A model generated the notes under the pieces. The model ran no database searches. It saw only the letters and a program-made list of their open reading frames with translations, and was not told the origin of the DNA. The position numbers were made by a program, and so were the translations under genes. Below are positions 27,366 through 35,787 of a stretch of DNA of 64,000 nucleotides, one piece after another. Numbering within the stretch: the first letter of the stretch is position 1; each line of letters begins with the position of its first letter. Origin of the DNA: Salinilacustrithrix flava (GTDB taxonomy: Bacteria; Actinomycetota; Acidimicrobiia; Acidimicrobiales; Salinilacustritrichaceae); contig NZ_CP133888.1 of the NCBI RefSeq assembly GCF_041228405.1, positions 3,906,001-3,970,000 on the forward strand, written 5' to 3'.

Positions 27366-29072
27366 TTGCCCACACCACCACCGGACGCCGTCGAGCTCGA
27401 CCTGCACCTGGCGACGCGCGTCCTGGAGCTCGTGCGGCGGATGCCGCACCTGGTCGGCCTGACCGACGGGACGGGCGAGGTGCTGTGGCTGAACGCGGCC
27501 GGAAGGCGCTTCGTCGGTGCGCAGCCCGGCCAGCACCTGACCACCGCGGACCTCTTCACCGAGGCCGTGTTCGACCGCTACTACGCCAGCATCCGACCTG
27601 CGCTGGTGCGTGACGGGGTCTGGACCGGCGAGCTCCCGGTGCGGCGCGCCGACGGGTCCGAGGGCGTCGTCGACGTGGTGCTCACCGGTGATGTCGGGGC
27701 CGACGGCGAGGTCCGCTGGATCGGCGCCCTGGCCGTGGACGTCACCTCCCAGCACGAGCGGGAGGCAGAGCTGTCGCACCAGGCATCGCACGATCCGCTC
27801 ACCGGTCTCGCCAACCGGATGCTCCTCCTCGACCGCCTCGACGTCGCCGTGTCCATCGCCACCCGGCTCGGCTCACCGGTGGCCGTCCTGACCCTCGACC
27901 TCGACGGGTTCAAGGCGGTCAACGACGAGTACGGCCACGCGGTGGGCGACCGCCTCCTCCAGCAGGTGACGGCCCGGATCCAGTCCGCGGTGCGGCCCGC
28001 CGACACCGTGGCCCGGCTGGGCGGGGACGAGTTCGTCGTGATCGTGCACCCGCCCGAGGAGCGGTCGGCGGCCATGGCCGTCGCCGAGCGCATCCGGGAC
28101 CAGATCGGGATGCTCGACTACATGGTCGGCGACCACCGGATCCGCGTCACCGCCAGCATCGGGCTGACCCTGTCCCAGCCGGGCGCGACCGTCGAACCCG
28201 ACGCGCTGCTCGCCGCCGCCGACCGGGGCATGTACCGGGCCAAGCGCAGCGGCGGGAACTGCGTCCGGGTCGCGGGCGGCGACCGACCCGGCATCCTCGG
28301 TCACGCCGAGGACATGGGCGACCAGCTCGCCCGCGCCCTCGCCGAGGGCCAGGTCGTCGCCGCGTTCGAGCCGGTGGTCGACATCAGCACGCAGGAGCTG
28401 TGCGCCCTCCAGGTGCTGGCCCGCTGGGAGCACCCGGAGCTCGGCCGCCTGCCGGCCCGGAGCTTCGCCGAGGAGGCTCTCGTCACCGGCTACGCCGACC
28501 TCATCTGGTGGGCAGCGACCCGGCACGCCCTCCGGGCGGCGGCTGGCGCGCACCCCGATGTCCCGATCCACATCACCCTGGCCACGTCCCAGCTCCGCGA
28601 CGAAGACGTCGTCGGCCGCCTCCGCGCCCTGCGGGACCTCGCCCCTGACGCCGAGATCCTCCTACGGGTCGACGCGCACAGCGTCCTGGACATCACGACC
28701 ATGGGCCAGGAGGTCATCGACGTGCTCGGCCGGGACGGGCTCCGGCTCGTGCTCAGCGGGCACGGGCGCCGGGGACTCCCCCTCGGCCTGCTCGCCTCAC
28801 TGCCCCTCGCCGCCGTCGAGCTCGACCCGTCGCTGGTGCAGGACGTGGCGGACAACCCGAAGGCGATCACCCTGGCCACCCGCCTGGCCACCACCCTCGG
28901 CGTGCCCTGCATCGCGCAGGTGGACGACGCCGCCGAGCTCCCGCGCCTGGCGGTGCTCGGCGTGACATCGGTGTCGGGGTGGGTGGCCGGCAGCGAGTGG
29001 GATGCCGACGAGCTGGCCGCCGAGATGGCAGCCCGGCGGGCTACTCGGCCCAGGCCTTCACCTTCTCGATGA
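27366..29072 (+). CDS. PAS-GGDEF protein with degenerate EAL domain
   Basis: A soluble c-di-GMP protein of about 568 residues with PAS (VGLTDGTGEVLWLNAAG), GGDEF and EAL-like domains. The cyclase part is intact: DPLTGLANRM, LDLDGFKAVNDEYGH, RLGGDEFVVIV, with an RPAD inhibition site five residues before it. The EAL part has lost its catalytic set: LQVLARWEHP replaces EALxRWxHP, LVLSGHGRRGLP replaces DDFGTGYS, and VELDPS replaces LKID. It should therefore make, not degrade, c-di-GMP. The start is uncertain: TTG 27366 covers the helix before PAS; GTG 27432 or ATG 27441 would cut it. The last 32 nt overlap the convergent LLM gene. Confidence 0.85.
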   Translation: MPTPPPDAVELDLHLATRVLELVRRMPHLVGLTDGTGEVLWLNAAGRRFVGAQPGQHLTTADLFTEAVFDRYYASIRPALVRDGVWTGELPVRRADGSEGVVDVVLTGDVGADGEVRWIGALAVDVTSQHEREAELSHQASHDPLTGLANRMLLLDRLDVAVSIATRLGSPVAVLTLDLDGFKAVNDEYGHAVGDRLLQQVTARIQSAVRPADTVARLGGDEFVVIVHPPEERSAAMAVAERIRDQIGMLDYMVGDHRIRVTASIGLTLSQPGATVEPDALLAAADRGMYRAKRSGGNCVRVAGGDRPGILGHAEDMGDQLARALAEGQVVAAFEPVVDISTQELCALQVLARWEHPELGRLPARSFAEEALVTGYADLIWWAATRHALRAAAGAHPDVPIHITLATSQLRDEDVVGRLRALRDLAPDAEILLRVDAHSVLDITTMGQEVIDVLGRDGLRLVLSGHGRRGLPLGLLASLPLAAVELDPSLVQDVADNPKAITLATRLATTLGVPCIAQVDDAAELPRLAVLGVTSVSGWVAGSEWDADELAAEMAARRATRPRPSPSR

Positions 29073-30081
29073 TCTCCAGGGGCTTGTCCCCGACCGGGGT
29101 GATCTGCAGGTGGGTGACGCCGGCGGCCTTGTAGGCCTGGATGCGCTCCTTGACCCAGCCCTCGTCGCCGACCATGGCGGTGGCGTCGAGGAAGTCGTCG
29201 GGCACCAGCGCGGCGGCCTCGTCCTTCTTGCCGTCGAGGTAGAGGTCCTGGATCTTCTCCGCCTCCTCCTCGTAGCCGTAGCGCTTGAAGATGTTGTTGT
29301 AGAAGTTCTTGCCCTTGGCGCCCATGCCGCCGACGTAGAGCGCGGTCATCGGGCGGGCGAAGTCGCGGATGCCGTCGGCCACGGACTTGTCATCGGTGAT
29401 GGCCACGGTGCCCCCGGCGGCGATCTGGAGCGGGCCGAGGTCGCTGCTGCGCTTGGCGAACCCGTCGTCGAGGTCGTCGCCCCACACGTCGCGGGCCTTG
29501 TCGGGGTGGAAGAACACCGGCAGCCAGCCGTCGGCGAGCTCGGCGGTCATCGACACGTTCTTGTGCCCGAGGCTGGCCACCCAGATCGGGATGTTCTCGC
29601 GCACGGGGCGGTTGATCAGCTTGAGCGGCTTGCCGAGGCCGGAGCCCTGGTCGGCCGGGAGCGGCAGCGTGTAGGCCTCGCCCTGGTACTCGAGGCGCTC
29701 GCGCCGCCAGACGATGCGGCAGATGTCGATGAGCTCGCGGGTGCGGGTGAGGGGCTTGTCGTACTTGACCCCGTGCCAGCCCTCGATGACCTGGGGGCCG
29801 GAGGCGCCGAGGCCGAGCACGAAGCGGCCCTGGGACACGGCGTCGAGGCCGGCGGCAGTGGAGGCGGTGAGCGCCGGGGTGCGGGAGTAGATCGGGAAGA
29901 TTCCCGACGCCAGCTCCATGGTCTCGGTCTTGGCGGCGAGGTAGCCCAGGATGCTGACGGCGTCGAAGCTGTACAGCTCGGCCACCCAGATCATGTCGAC
30001 GCCGGCCTTCTCGTAGTCGGCGGCGGTGGCGGCGGCCTGCACCGGGTCACCCGAGTAGTTGAGGGTCATGGAGAGCTTCAT
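29041..30081 (-). CDS. LLM class F420-dependent oxidoreductase
   Basis: A 346-residue luciferase-like monooxygenase-fold protein, probably using reduced coenzyme F420. Typical segments are AGVDMIWVAELYSFDAVS, the bulge region GIFPIYSRTPALTA, the loop QGRFVLGLGASGPQVIEGWHG, and IPIWVASLGHKNV. Actinobacteria carry many such genes acting on diverse substrates; none is indicated here. The ATG at 30081 follows AGGAAG by about 8 nt, so this gene has a true leader. It ends inside the 3' end of the GGDEF gene on the other strand. Confidence 0.88.
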   Translation of the reverse strand: MKLSMTLNYSGDPVQAAATAADYEKAGVDMIWVAELYSFDAVSILGYLAAKTETMELASGIFPIYSRTPALTASTAAGLDAVSQGRFVLGLGASGPQVIEGWHGVKYDKPLTRTRELIDICRIVWRRERLEYQGEAYTLPLPADQGSGLGKPLKLINRPVRENIPIWVASLGHKNVSMTAELADGWLPVFFHPDKARDVWGDDLDDGFAKRSSDLGPLQIAAGGTVAITDDKSVADGIRDFARPMTALYVGGMGAKGKNFYNNIFKRYGYEEEAEKIQDLYLDGKKDEAAALVPDDFLDATAMVGDEGWVKERIQAYKAAGVTHLQITPVGDKPLEIIEKVKAWAE

Positions 30082-30139
30082 AGGTGGTTCTTCCTACCAT
30101 CACCGGCGGTCCTGGTAACACGCGTTGCCCGCTGCCGGG

Positions 30140-30802
30140 CTACGGGGACCAACCGAGCAGCCCCTCCAGGCCGGGCAGCACCAGGGCGGTGTACAGGTCG
30201 GCGAGCTCGGCAGCGGGGCGATCGGGGTGCCGGCTCCACCACCGACCGAGGGCCTCGAACGCACCGTTCATCGCGGTGGCCACGGCCTCGACCAGCTCGG
30301 GCTCCACCGTCGCACCGCCGGCCTGCGCGGTGGCCGCGAGCTGGGCGGCGACGAAGCCGTCCTGGCGGGCACGGATCGCCTCGATGGCCGCCGAGGCGGG
30401 GGCATCGTCGGATGCCAGCAGCGCGTCCCACAGCGCACGCCGCTCGCCGATGAACTCGAACCAGGCGAGCGCGCCGGCCCGAAGCCGGGTGGCGTCGCCG
30501 TCGCCGGCATCGAGCACGGCCTGCGCGACCCGGGCGGCGAGGGCATCGGCGGCCCGGGCCATGCACGCCTCGAAGACCTCGTGCTTGGAGCCGACCAGCT
30601 CGTAGACGATCGGCTTGGTCACGCCGGCGCCGGCGGCGACGTCGTCCATCGAGGTGGCGGCGTAGCCCTGCGCCACGAAGAGCTCCTCCGCCACGGCCAG
30701 GAGCTGGCGCCGGCGCAGCTCGCGGGGCACGCGCCCGTGCGGGTGGGACCGCACCTCGGCCTCGATGGCGCGCAGCTCGCCGGTGCCCGGACTCGACTCC
30801 AC
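30140..30802 (-). CDS. TetR/AcrR family transcriptional regulator
   Basis: A 220-residue regulator with the N-terminal helix-turn-helix of TetR proteins: RRRQLLAVAEELFVAQGY, then AATSMDDVAAGAGVTKPIVY and ELVGSKHEVFEAC (about 25-75). The remaining about 140 residues are the ligand/dimer domain. GTG 30802 has a TACCCT box 6 nt upstream. It stands between the LLM gene (58 nt downstream, same strand) and the divergent 2OG oxygenase gene, which are its likely targets. A 10-bp palindrome CCCGATCGGG at 30844..30853 next to the oxygenase promoter is a weak operator candidate. Confidence 0.88.
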   Translation of the reverse strand: MESSPGTGELRAIEAEVRSHPHGRVPRELRRRQLLAVAEELFVAQGYAATSMDDVAAGAGVTKPIVYELVGSKHEVFEACMARAADALAARVAQAVLDAGDGDATRLRAGALAWFEFIGERRALWDALLASDDAPASAAIEAIRARQDGFVAAQLAATAQAGGATVEPELVEAVATAMNGAFEALGRWWSRHPDRPAAELADLYTALVLPGLEGLLGWSP

Positions 30803-30808
30803 CGGGCG

Positions 30809-30814
30809 AGGGTA
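30809..30814 (-). promoter_or_regulatory. -10 box of a leaderless promoter (TetR gene)
   Basis: TACCCT on the minus strand, 6 nt from the GTG at 30802. Confidence 0.55.
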
Positions 30815-30865
30815 GGACCGGCGCCGACACGACCCCAACCGGCCCCGATCGGGAAGACTCGGGCG

Positions 30866-31858
30866 ATGCCCGGCATCCCCGTCATCGACTGCGGCGGCGC
30901 CCTCGCCGGCGGCGACGCCACGGAGGCCGCTGCCGCCATCGATGCCGCCTGCCGCGAGCACGGGTTCTTCGTCGTCACCGGCCACGGCATCGACCCCGGG
31001 CTGCTGACGGCCCTCGACCGGGCCGCCCGCGACTTCTTCGCCCGCCCCGCCGCCGAGAAGGCCGCCATCGCCATGGCGCGCGCCGGCGCGGCGTGGCGGG
31101 GCTGGTTCCCGCCCGGCGGCGAGCTCACCGGAGGCGTGCCCGACGGCAAGGAGGGCATCTACTTCGGCAGGGAGGACGGCCCCGACCACCCCCGCGCCCG
31201 CGCCGGCACGCCGCTGCACGGCCCCAACCTGTTCCCCGACGAACCCGACGAGCTGGCCCCGCTCGTGCTCGAGCTGCTCGACCGCCTCACCGAGCTCGGC
31301 CAGGAGGTGCTCGAGCTCGTCGCCCTCGGCCTCGGGCTGGAGCGGGACTGGTTCCGCCGCCACCTCACGGCCGATCCCACGATCCTGTTCCGCATCTTCC
31401 ACTACCCCCCGGCCGGAGCGGTGCCGGAGGCGACCTGGGGGGTCCAGGAGCACACCGACTACGGGCTGCTCACCCTCCTCGCCCAGGACGACGTCGGCGG
31501 CCTCGAGGTGCGCACGCCGAGCGGCTGGATCGAGGCGCCACCCGTCCCGGACTCCTTCGTCTGCAACCTCGGCGACATGCTCGAGCGGGTGACGGGCGGG
31601 GTCTACCGCTCGACCCCGCACCGGGTGCGCCGACCGCCACGAGGACGCCTGTCGTTCCCCTTCTTCCTCGATCCGTCGTGGGACGCGCGCATCGTGCCCG
31701 TCCCCGGGTTCGGCGACACCGGCGCAGCACCGCCGCCGCGCTGGGACGGTCGGTCCGTGTTCGACTGGGACGGCACCTACGGCGAGTACCTCAGCGACAA
31801 GGTGGCCCGGGTCTTCCCCGACCAGGCGGCGTCTCTTCAGGAACCGAAGGGCTCGTAG
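30866..31858 (+). CDS. Isopenicillin N synthase-family 2OG-Fe(II) oxygenase
   Basis: A 330-residue non-haem iron oxygenase. The N-terminal DIOX_N domain has IPVIDCGGAL and EHGFFVVTGHGID. The core has the iron triad: H and D in QEHTDYGLL, H in STPHRV; the 2-oxoglutarate-binding arginine and serine follow in RGRLSFPFF. Family members hydroxylate or ring-close small molecules, including gibberellin-like and antibiotic substrates. ATG 30866 opens the domain; AAGACT ends 6 nt before it. It overlaps the convergent selenoprotein gene by 22 nt. Confidence 0.88.
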   Translation: MPGIPVIDCGGALAGGDATEAAAAIDAACREHGFFVVTGHGIDPGLLTALDRAARDFFARPAAEKAAIAMARAGAAWRGWFPPGGELTGGVPDGKEGIYFGREDGPDHPRARAGTPLHGPNLFPDEPDELAPLVLELLDRLTELGQEVLELVALGLGLERDWFRRHLTADPTILFRIFHYPPAGAVPEATWGVQEHTDYGLLTLLAQDDVGGLEVRTPSGWIEAPPVPDSFVCNLGDMLERVTGGVYRSTPHRVRRPPRGRLSFPFFLDPSWDARIVPVPGFGDTGAAPPPRWDGRSVFDWDGTYGEYLSDKVARVFPDQAASLQEPKGS

Positions 31859-32913
31859 TACGTCTCGGGGCCGAGGCGGCGCACCTCGTCCAGCCAGGAC
31901 GTGCCGTACACGTCGTTGTCGGCCTGGATCAGGTCGCTCGGCTGACCCTCGGGCGTGGTCACGAAGGTCCACGCCTGGCGCTTGTAGGTCCAGTTCTCCG
32001 GGTGCAGCTCGTGGGCCCGCTTGAACCAGGCCACCGCGTCGTCGGGGTGCCCGGCCCGATGCAGGTGCTGGCCGAGCTCGAACGCGGCGGCCGCCTCGGC
32101 GTGCTCCCGGGGGCGGGGGCGGGATGCCTCCACCACCTGGTCGGGCGACAGGGCCCACCGGCTGTCGGCACCGTGCTCGACCCAGTCGCGCATCGCCTCC
32201 AGGTAGGTGGCGGCGTCGACGTTGAACTTCTGCAGCTCGGTGAGCATCTCGCCGAGGTAGCCCATGTCAGGCGTGACCTCGATCTGGCGGAGGTTGGACA
32301 CCTTCACGTGCGCGGGGTGCGACGGGCGCACGACCATGCCGGCCTCGTCGATCCACACGGCGTTGGGCACGTTGACGAAGCCGAAGCGCTCGGCCGAGAC
32401 GTGGGCCTCGTCGATCAGCGACGGGTGCTCGGGTGAGGCCGCGGCGATGAAGGGACCGGCGGCGTCTATCCCGCCGGTGTCCAGCGCCACGGTGACGACC
32501 TCGACGCCCGGGGGCGCCAGCTCGGTGCGCAGTGCCTGCCACACGGGCAGGTCATCGCGGCAGCCTCACCACGACGCCCAGGCGACCAGCAGCACCTTCT
32601 TGCCGTGCAGCGAGGACAGGCGGAACGGGTTGCCGTCGGCGTCAGGCAGCTCGAGCTCGGGCGCCTCGGCGGTCTCGAGGGCCCGTCCGACGACGGTGGC
32701 GGGTCCGAGCGCCACCAGGCCGTGGTCGTCGTCGCGCAGCACCGGCATGCCCAGGCGGTCGGCCAGCACGGTGACGTCGAGGCCGCCGTCGACGTGGACG
32801 TCGTCGGGCAGGGGCACGCACATGTCCGCTCGGCACGCCCCCTCGGGCTTCACGGCCCAGCCGGTGGCGGCGGCGAAGGCCGCCGGGTCCGTCGTCGTCG
32901 AGGTCAGGAGCAC
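31837..32913 (-). CDS. ResA/TlpA-like thiol oxidoreductase selenoprotein (UGA recoded, WAxxUGC motif)
   Basis: One 358-residue thioredoxin-fold protein read through an in-frame TGA at 32568..32566 (residue 116). Upstream, GNPFRLSSLHGKKVLLVAWASW is the strand before a redoxin active site; downstream, GCRDDLPVWQAL continues the helix. The TGA stands where the first active-site cysteine belongs, giving WASW-U-G-C. Both halves keep the same frame and family character, so this is neither frameshift nor two genes. I recall a protein family described as ResA-like with a WAxxUGC motif. The C-terminal third has a TPR-like helical pair (DDAVAWFKRAHELHP). A hairpin 20 nt after the TGA fits a bacterial SECIS. 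GTG 32913 has TACGAT 6 nt upstream and no ribosome binding site. Selenocysteine genes are not in the window. Confidence 0.85.
32535..32551 (-). promoter_or_regulatory. Bacterial SECIS hairpin for UGA recoding
   Basis: In the mRNA, CCUGCC pairs with GGCAGG (six bp, five G-C) around a 5-nt apical loop CGUGU with G at its second position. A three-bp outer helix (CGC with GCG) can extend it across an internal loop. Twenty nt separate the UGA from the loop. Apical loop size, early guanosine and distance fit the bacterial SECIS consensus as I know it. Confidence 0.75.
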
Positions 32914-32919
32914 GGCGGC

Positions 32920-32925
32920 ATCGTA
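32920..32925 (-). promoter_or_regulatory. -10 box of a leaderless promoter (selenoprotein gene)
   Basis: TACGAT on the minus strand, 6 nt from the GTG at 32913. It fixes the start and implies an mRNA without a 5' leader. Confidence 0.55.
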
Positions 32926-33076
32926 GGTCCCCTGCGCCGCTGCCGGACGGGCGGATCGCCGACACGGATTCGCGATGGATTCGCAACGCGTTCGTCATGA
33001 TGTGTCACACTCCCCGGAGCAGCCGCACCCATGCGCCCGGCACCGCCGGCGCCCGCACCCTGCCCGGGAGACGCTC

Positions 33077-34315
33077 GTGTCCACCGCTTTCCGTCGCGCC
33101 GCCGTCGCGATCCTCGCCCTCCTCGCCGTCACCGGCCTGGCCTCGACCCCGGCCTCCGCCTCGTCAGCGCCCGATGCCGAGACCGCGGTCCGGGACATCG
33201 TGTTCCCCGTCGACGGCGACTACCGCTACACCGACACCTACGGCGCGTGCCGCTCGGGCTGCTCCCGCGCCCACGCCGGCACCGACATCATGACCCCGAA
33301 GCTGACGCCGCTGGTCGCGGCCACCGACGCCACCGTCACCTGGCTGAAGGACACCGCCACGCCCGACGGCTCCCAGGGCAACTACCTGATGCTGGTGGAC
33401 GCCGAGGGCTGGGAGTACTGGTACATCCACATCAACAACGACTCCCCCGGCACCGACGACGGCGCCAACCCCGAAGAGTGGATCTTCGCCCCCGGCATCG
33501 AGCGCGGCGCCACCGTGGAGGCCGGCGAGCTCGTCGCCTACGCCGGCGACTCCGGCAACGCCGAGCACAGCGGCTCGCACCTGCACTTCGAGATCCACAA
33601 GCCCGACGGGTCGACGATCAACCCCTACCGCTCCCTGCAGGCGGCCGAGCAGGGCGAGGCCTCCCCGCAGTACGTCACCTCCCCCGAGCACGAGCGCTTC
33701 GTCCGCGCCCTCTCGGTGGACTTCCTCGACCGGCCGGCCACCGACGACGAGGTCGCCCGCCACGCCGGCGCCATGGCCCGCGGCGAGTCCCGCGCCTCGG
33801 TCGTCGACGCCTACGCCAGCTCCGACGAGTGGGTCTCCGCGCTGGTGACGGGCTTCTACGAGTCCACCCTCGAGCGCCAGCCCGACGCCGATGGCCTGCG
33901 CCACTGGATCGACGCCATCGCCGACGGCATGACGCCCGCCGAGGTCGCCTCACACTTCTACGGCAGCGCCGAGTACTTCGCCGCCTCCGGCGACAGCGAG
34001 GCCTGGGTCCGCGACCTCTACCTGGAGATCGTGCAGCGCGAGCCCGATGCCGATGGCCTCGCCCACTGGGCCGGCAAGGCTGACGACGGGGTGGACCTGT
34101 CCACGATCGCGTCGACGTTCTACGCGTCGGCCGAGTCCCGCCAGACCCGCGTCGTCGGGCTCTACGACGCCCTCCTCGACCGGACGCCGGACCCCGGTGG
34201 ACTCGCCCACTGGGCCGAGCGGCTCCTCGACGGTCGCGACATCGAGCTGGCCGTCGTGCTCGCCGTGAGCCCCGAGTACCACCAGCTCGCCCAGCAGCGC
34301 GCCGACCTCGGCTGA
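33077..34315 (+). CDS. Secreted M23 peptidase with DUF4214 repeats (copy 1)
   Basis: A 412-residue exported wall-associated protein. A Sec signal peptide (about 1-30, ending near ASASSA) precedes an M23 endopeptidase domain with HAGTDIM (HxxxD zinc site) and SHLHFEIH (HxH). From about residue 205 on there are DUF4214 repeats, recognisable by DGLRHWIDAIADG, DGLAHWAGKADDG and GGLAHWAERLLDG. M23 enzymes cut peptidoglycan cross-bridges; DUF4214 may bind the surface or glycans. GTG 33077 has GGGAG 7 nt upstream. It is followed by a paralogue and is divergent from the selenoprotein gene. Confidence 0.9.
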   Translation: MSTAFRRAAVAILALLAVTGLASTPASASSAPDAETAVRDIVFPVDGDYRYTDTYGACRSGCSRAHAGTDIMTPKLTPLVAATDATVTWLKDTATPDGSQGNYLMLVDAEGWEYWYIHINNDSPGTDDGANPEEWIFAPGIERGATVEAGELVAYAGDSGNAEHSGSHLHFEIHKPDGSTINPYRSLQAAEQGEASPQYVTSPEHERFVRALSVDFLDRPATDDEVARHAGAMARGESRASVVDAYASSDEWVSALVTGFYESTLERQPDADGLRHWIDAIADGMTPAEVASHFYGSAEYFAASGDSEAWVRDLYLEIVQREPDADGLAHWAGKADDGVDLSTIASTFYASAESRQTRVVGLYDALLDRTPDPGGLAHWAERLLDGRDIELAVVLAVSPEYHQLAQQRADLG

Positions 34316-34440
34316 ACGGAACCCGTCCGAACCGGACAGAAGGTCACGAACCGGTAGGACCATCGGCCCGACATCCTCAACCCGGCCCCTCGGGCGACCG
34401 ATGGGACCAGGTCATGCACCAGCTGGGATCGAGGACGTCC

Positions 34441-35697
34441 ATGTCACCCCTCCGAAGGGCCATCGCCGCCGCGGTGGTCACCCTCACCGCGCTGACCGGG
34501 CTGGTCGCGCTGGGCGCCACGCCGGCGGGCGCCGGCACCGTTGCCGTCGACGCTGAGACCGCGGTCCGAGACATCGTGTTCCCCGTCGCCGGCACGCACT
34601 CCTACAGCGACACCTTCGGCGCGTGCCGCTCGGGGTGCTCCCGCGGGCACGAGGGCACCGACATCATGACGCCCAAGCTCACCCCGCTCGTGGCCGCCCG
34701 CGACGCCACCGTCACCTGGCTGAAGGACACGGCGACCCCCGACGGCTCCCAGGGCAACTACCTGATGCTCCGGGACTCCGACGGCTGGGAGTACTGGTAC
34801 ATCCACATCAACAACGACTCCCCCGGCACCGACGACGGCGCCAACCCCAAGGAGTGGATCTTCGCCCCCGGCATCGAGCGCGGGGCCACGGTGAAGGCCG
34901 GCGAGCTCGTCGCCTACGCCGGCGACTCCGGCAACGCCGAGTGGACCGATTCTCACCTCCACTTCGAGATCCACAACCCCGCCGGCGAGGTCATCAACCC
35001 GTACCGCTCCCTGCAGGTGGCGCCCCACGTGCCGGCGCCGCTGGTGATCGGCACCTCACCGGTCACGGTCGCCCGCCAGGCCTTCGTCGAGGCGCTGTCC
35101 CGGGACTTCCTCGGACGTGGGGCCACCGACATCGAGCTGGCGACCATGGTCGCCGACCTCGCCGCCGGCACGAACCCGGCCACCATCGTGCGCCGGTTCG
35201 CCGGCTCCGAGGAGTGGGTGCGCACCCTGGTCGAGGGCTACTACCGCTCGACGCTCGGCCGAGCCGGTGACGCCCAGGGCACGGCCCACTGGATCTCGGT
35301 CATCCGGGCCGGGCGCACCCCGGCCAGCGTCGCCGCCGACTTCTACGGCAGCGCCGAGTACCACCAGCTCGCCGGTGGGACCGACGCCGCCTGGATCACC
35401 GACCTGTACGACGAGCTGCTCCTGCGCAGCCCGGAACCCGGTGGGGTGCAGTACTGGGTGGACCAGCTGGCCGCCGGGAAGTCGCGCCACGACGTGTCGC
35501 TGGCCTTCTACCAGTCGCTGGAATCTCGCCTGACCCGGGTCGACGGGCTCTACGACGCCCTCCTCGGCCGGCCCGCCGACACCCGGGGACGTGCCCACTG
35601 GGCCGACGTGCTGCTCGACGGCCAGGACCTGCGCCTGGCGGAGTTCCTGGCCAGCAGCGGCGAGTACTTCGGCCGGGCCGGCACCCGCTTCGGCTGA
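34441..35697 (+). CDS. Secreted M23 peptidase with DUF4214 repeats (copy 2)
   Basis: A 418-residue paralogue of the preceding protein with the same layout: signal peptide ending near TPAGAG, M23 domain with HEGTDIM and SHLHFEIH, and DUF4214 repeats (AQGTAHWISVIRAG, GGVQYWVDQLAAG, TRGRAHWADVLLDG). The peptidase domains are nearly identical while the repeat halves have diverged strongly, so the duplication is old and only the catalytic part is held constant. ATG 34441 was chosen over ATG 34414 because GAGG stands 6 nt before it and a hydrophobic signal begins at once. It is followed by two short hairpins. Confidence 0.9.
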   Translation: MSPLRRAIAAAVVTLTALTGLVALGATPAGAGTVAVDAETAVRDIVFPVAGTHSYSDTFGACRSGCSRGHEGTDIMTPKLTPLVAARDATVTWLKDTATPDGSQGNYLMLRDSDGWEYWYIHINNDSPGTDDGANPKEWIFAPGIERGATVKAGELVAYAGDSGNAEWTDSHLHFEIHNPAGEVINPYRSLQVAPHVPAPLVIGTSPVTVARQAFVEALSRDFLGRGATDIELATMVADLAAGTNPATIVRRFAGSEEWVRTLVEGYYRSTLGRAGDAQGTAHWISVIRAGRTPASVAADFYGSAEYHQLAGGTDAAWITDLYDELLLRSPEPGGVQYWVDQLAAGKSRHDVSLAFYQSLESRLTRVDGLYDALLGRPADTRGRAHWADVLLDGQDLRLAEFLASSGEYFGRAGTRFG

Positions 35698-35700
35698 CCG

Positions 35701-35739
35701 CGAACGCTTCGCGTTCGTCGACGGATGCTCCGCATCCGT
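35701..35739. terminator. Tandem short hairpins after the second M23 gene
   Basis: CGAACGC-TTC-GCGTTCG (35701-35717) and ACGGATGC-TCC-GCATCCGT (35721-35739): two perfect stems of 7 and 8 bp with 3-nt loops, 3 nt after the stop codon. Terminator or REP-like palindromes; no T-tract. Confidence 0.55.
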
Positions 35740-35787
35740 CCGCACGGTGATCGGCCGACGGCGGTGCGGCGCGGCCAAGATGGCCGG

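Noticed and set aside
30844..30853. CCCGATCGGG as a TetR operator
   Set aside because: Only 10 bp and easily found by chance at this GC content; kept only as a weak remark.
31837..32544. A separate gene starting at GTG 32544
   Set aside because: It is the in-frame continuation of 32913..32566 after the TGA and lacks the first half of the thioredoxin fold; a single recoded gene explains both.
31837..32913. Pseudogene by nonsense mutation
   Set aside because: Possible, but the TGA falls exactly at the catalytic cysteine, both halves show no other damage, and a SECIS-like hairpin follows.
32926..33076. c-di-AMP (ydaO-type) riboswitch before the M23 genes
   Set aside because: Actinobacterial wall hydrolases often have one, but none of the conserved blocks is visible here or at 34316..34440.
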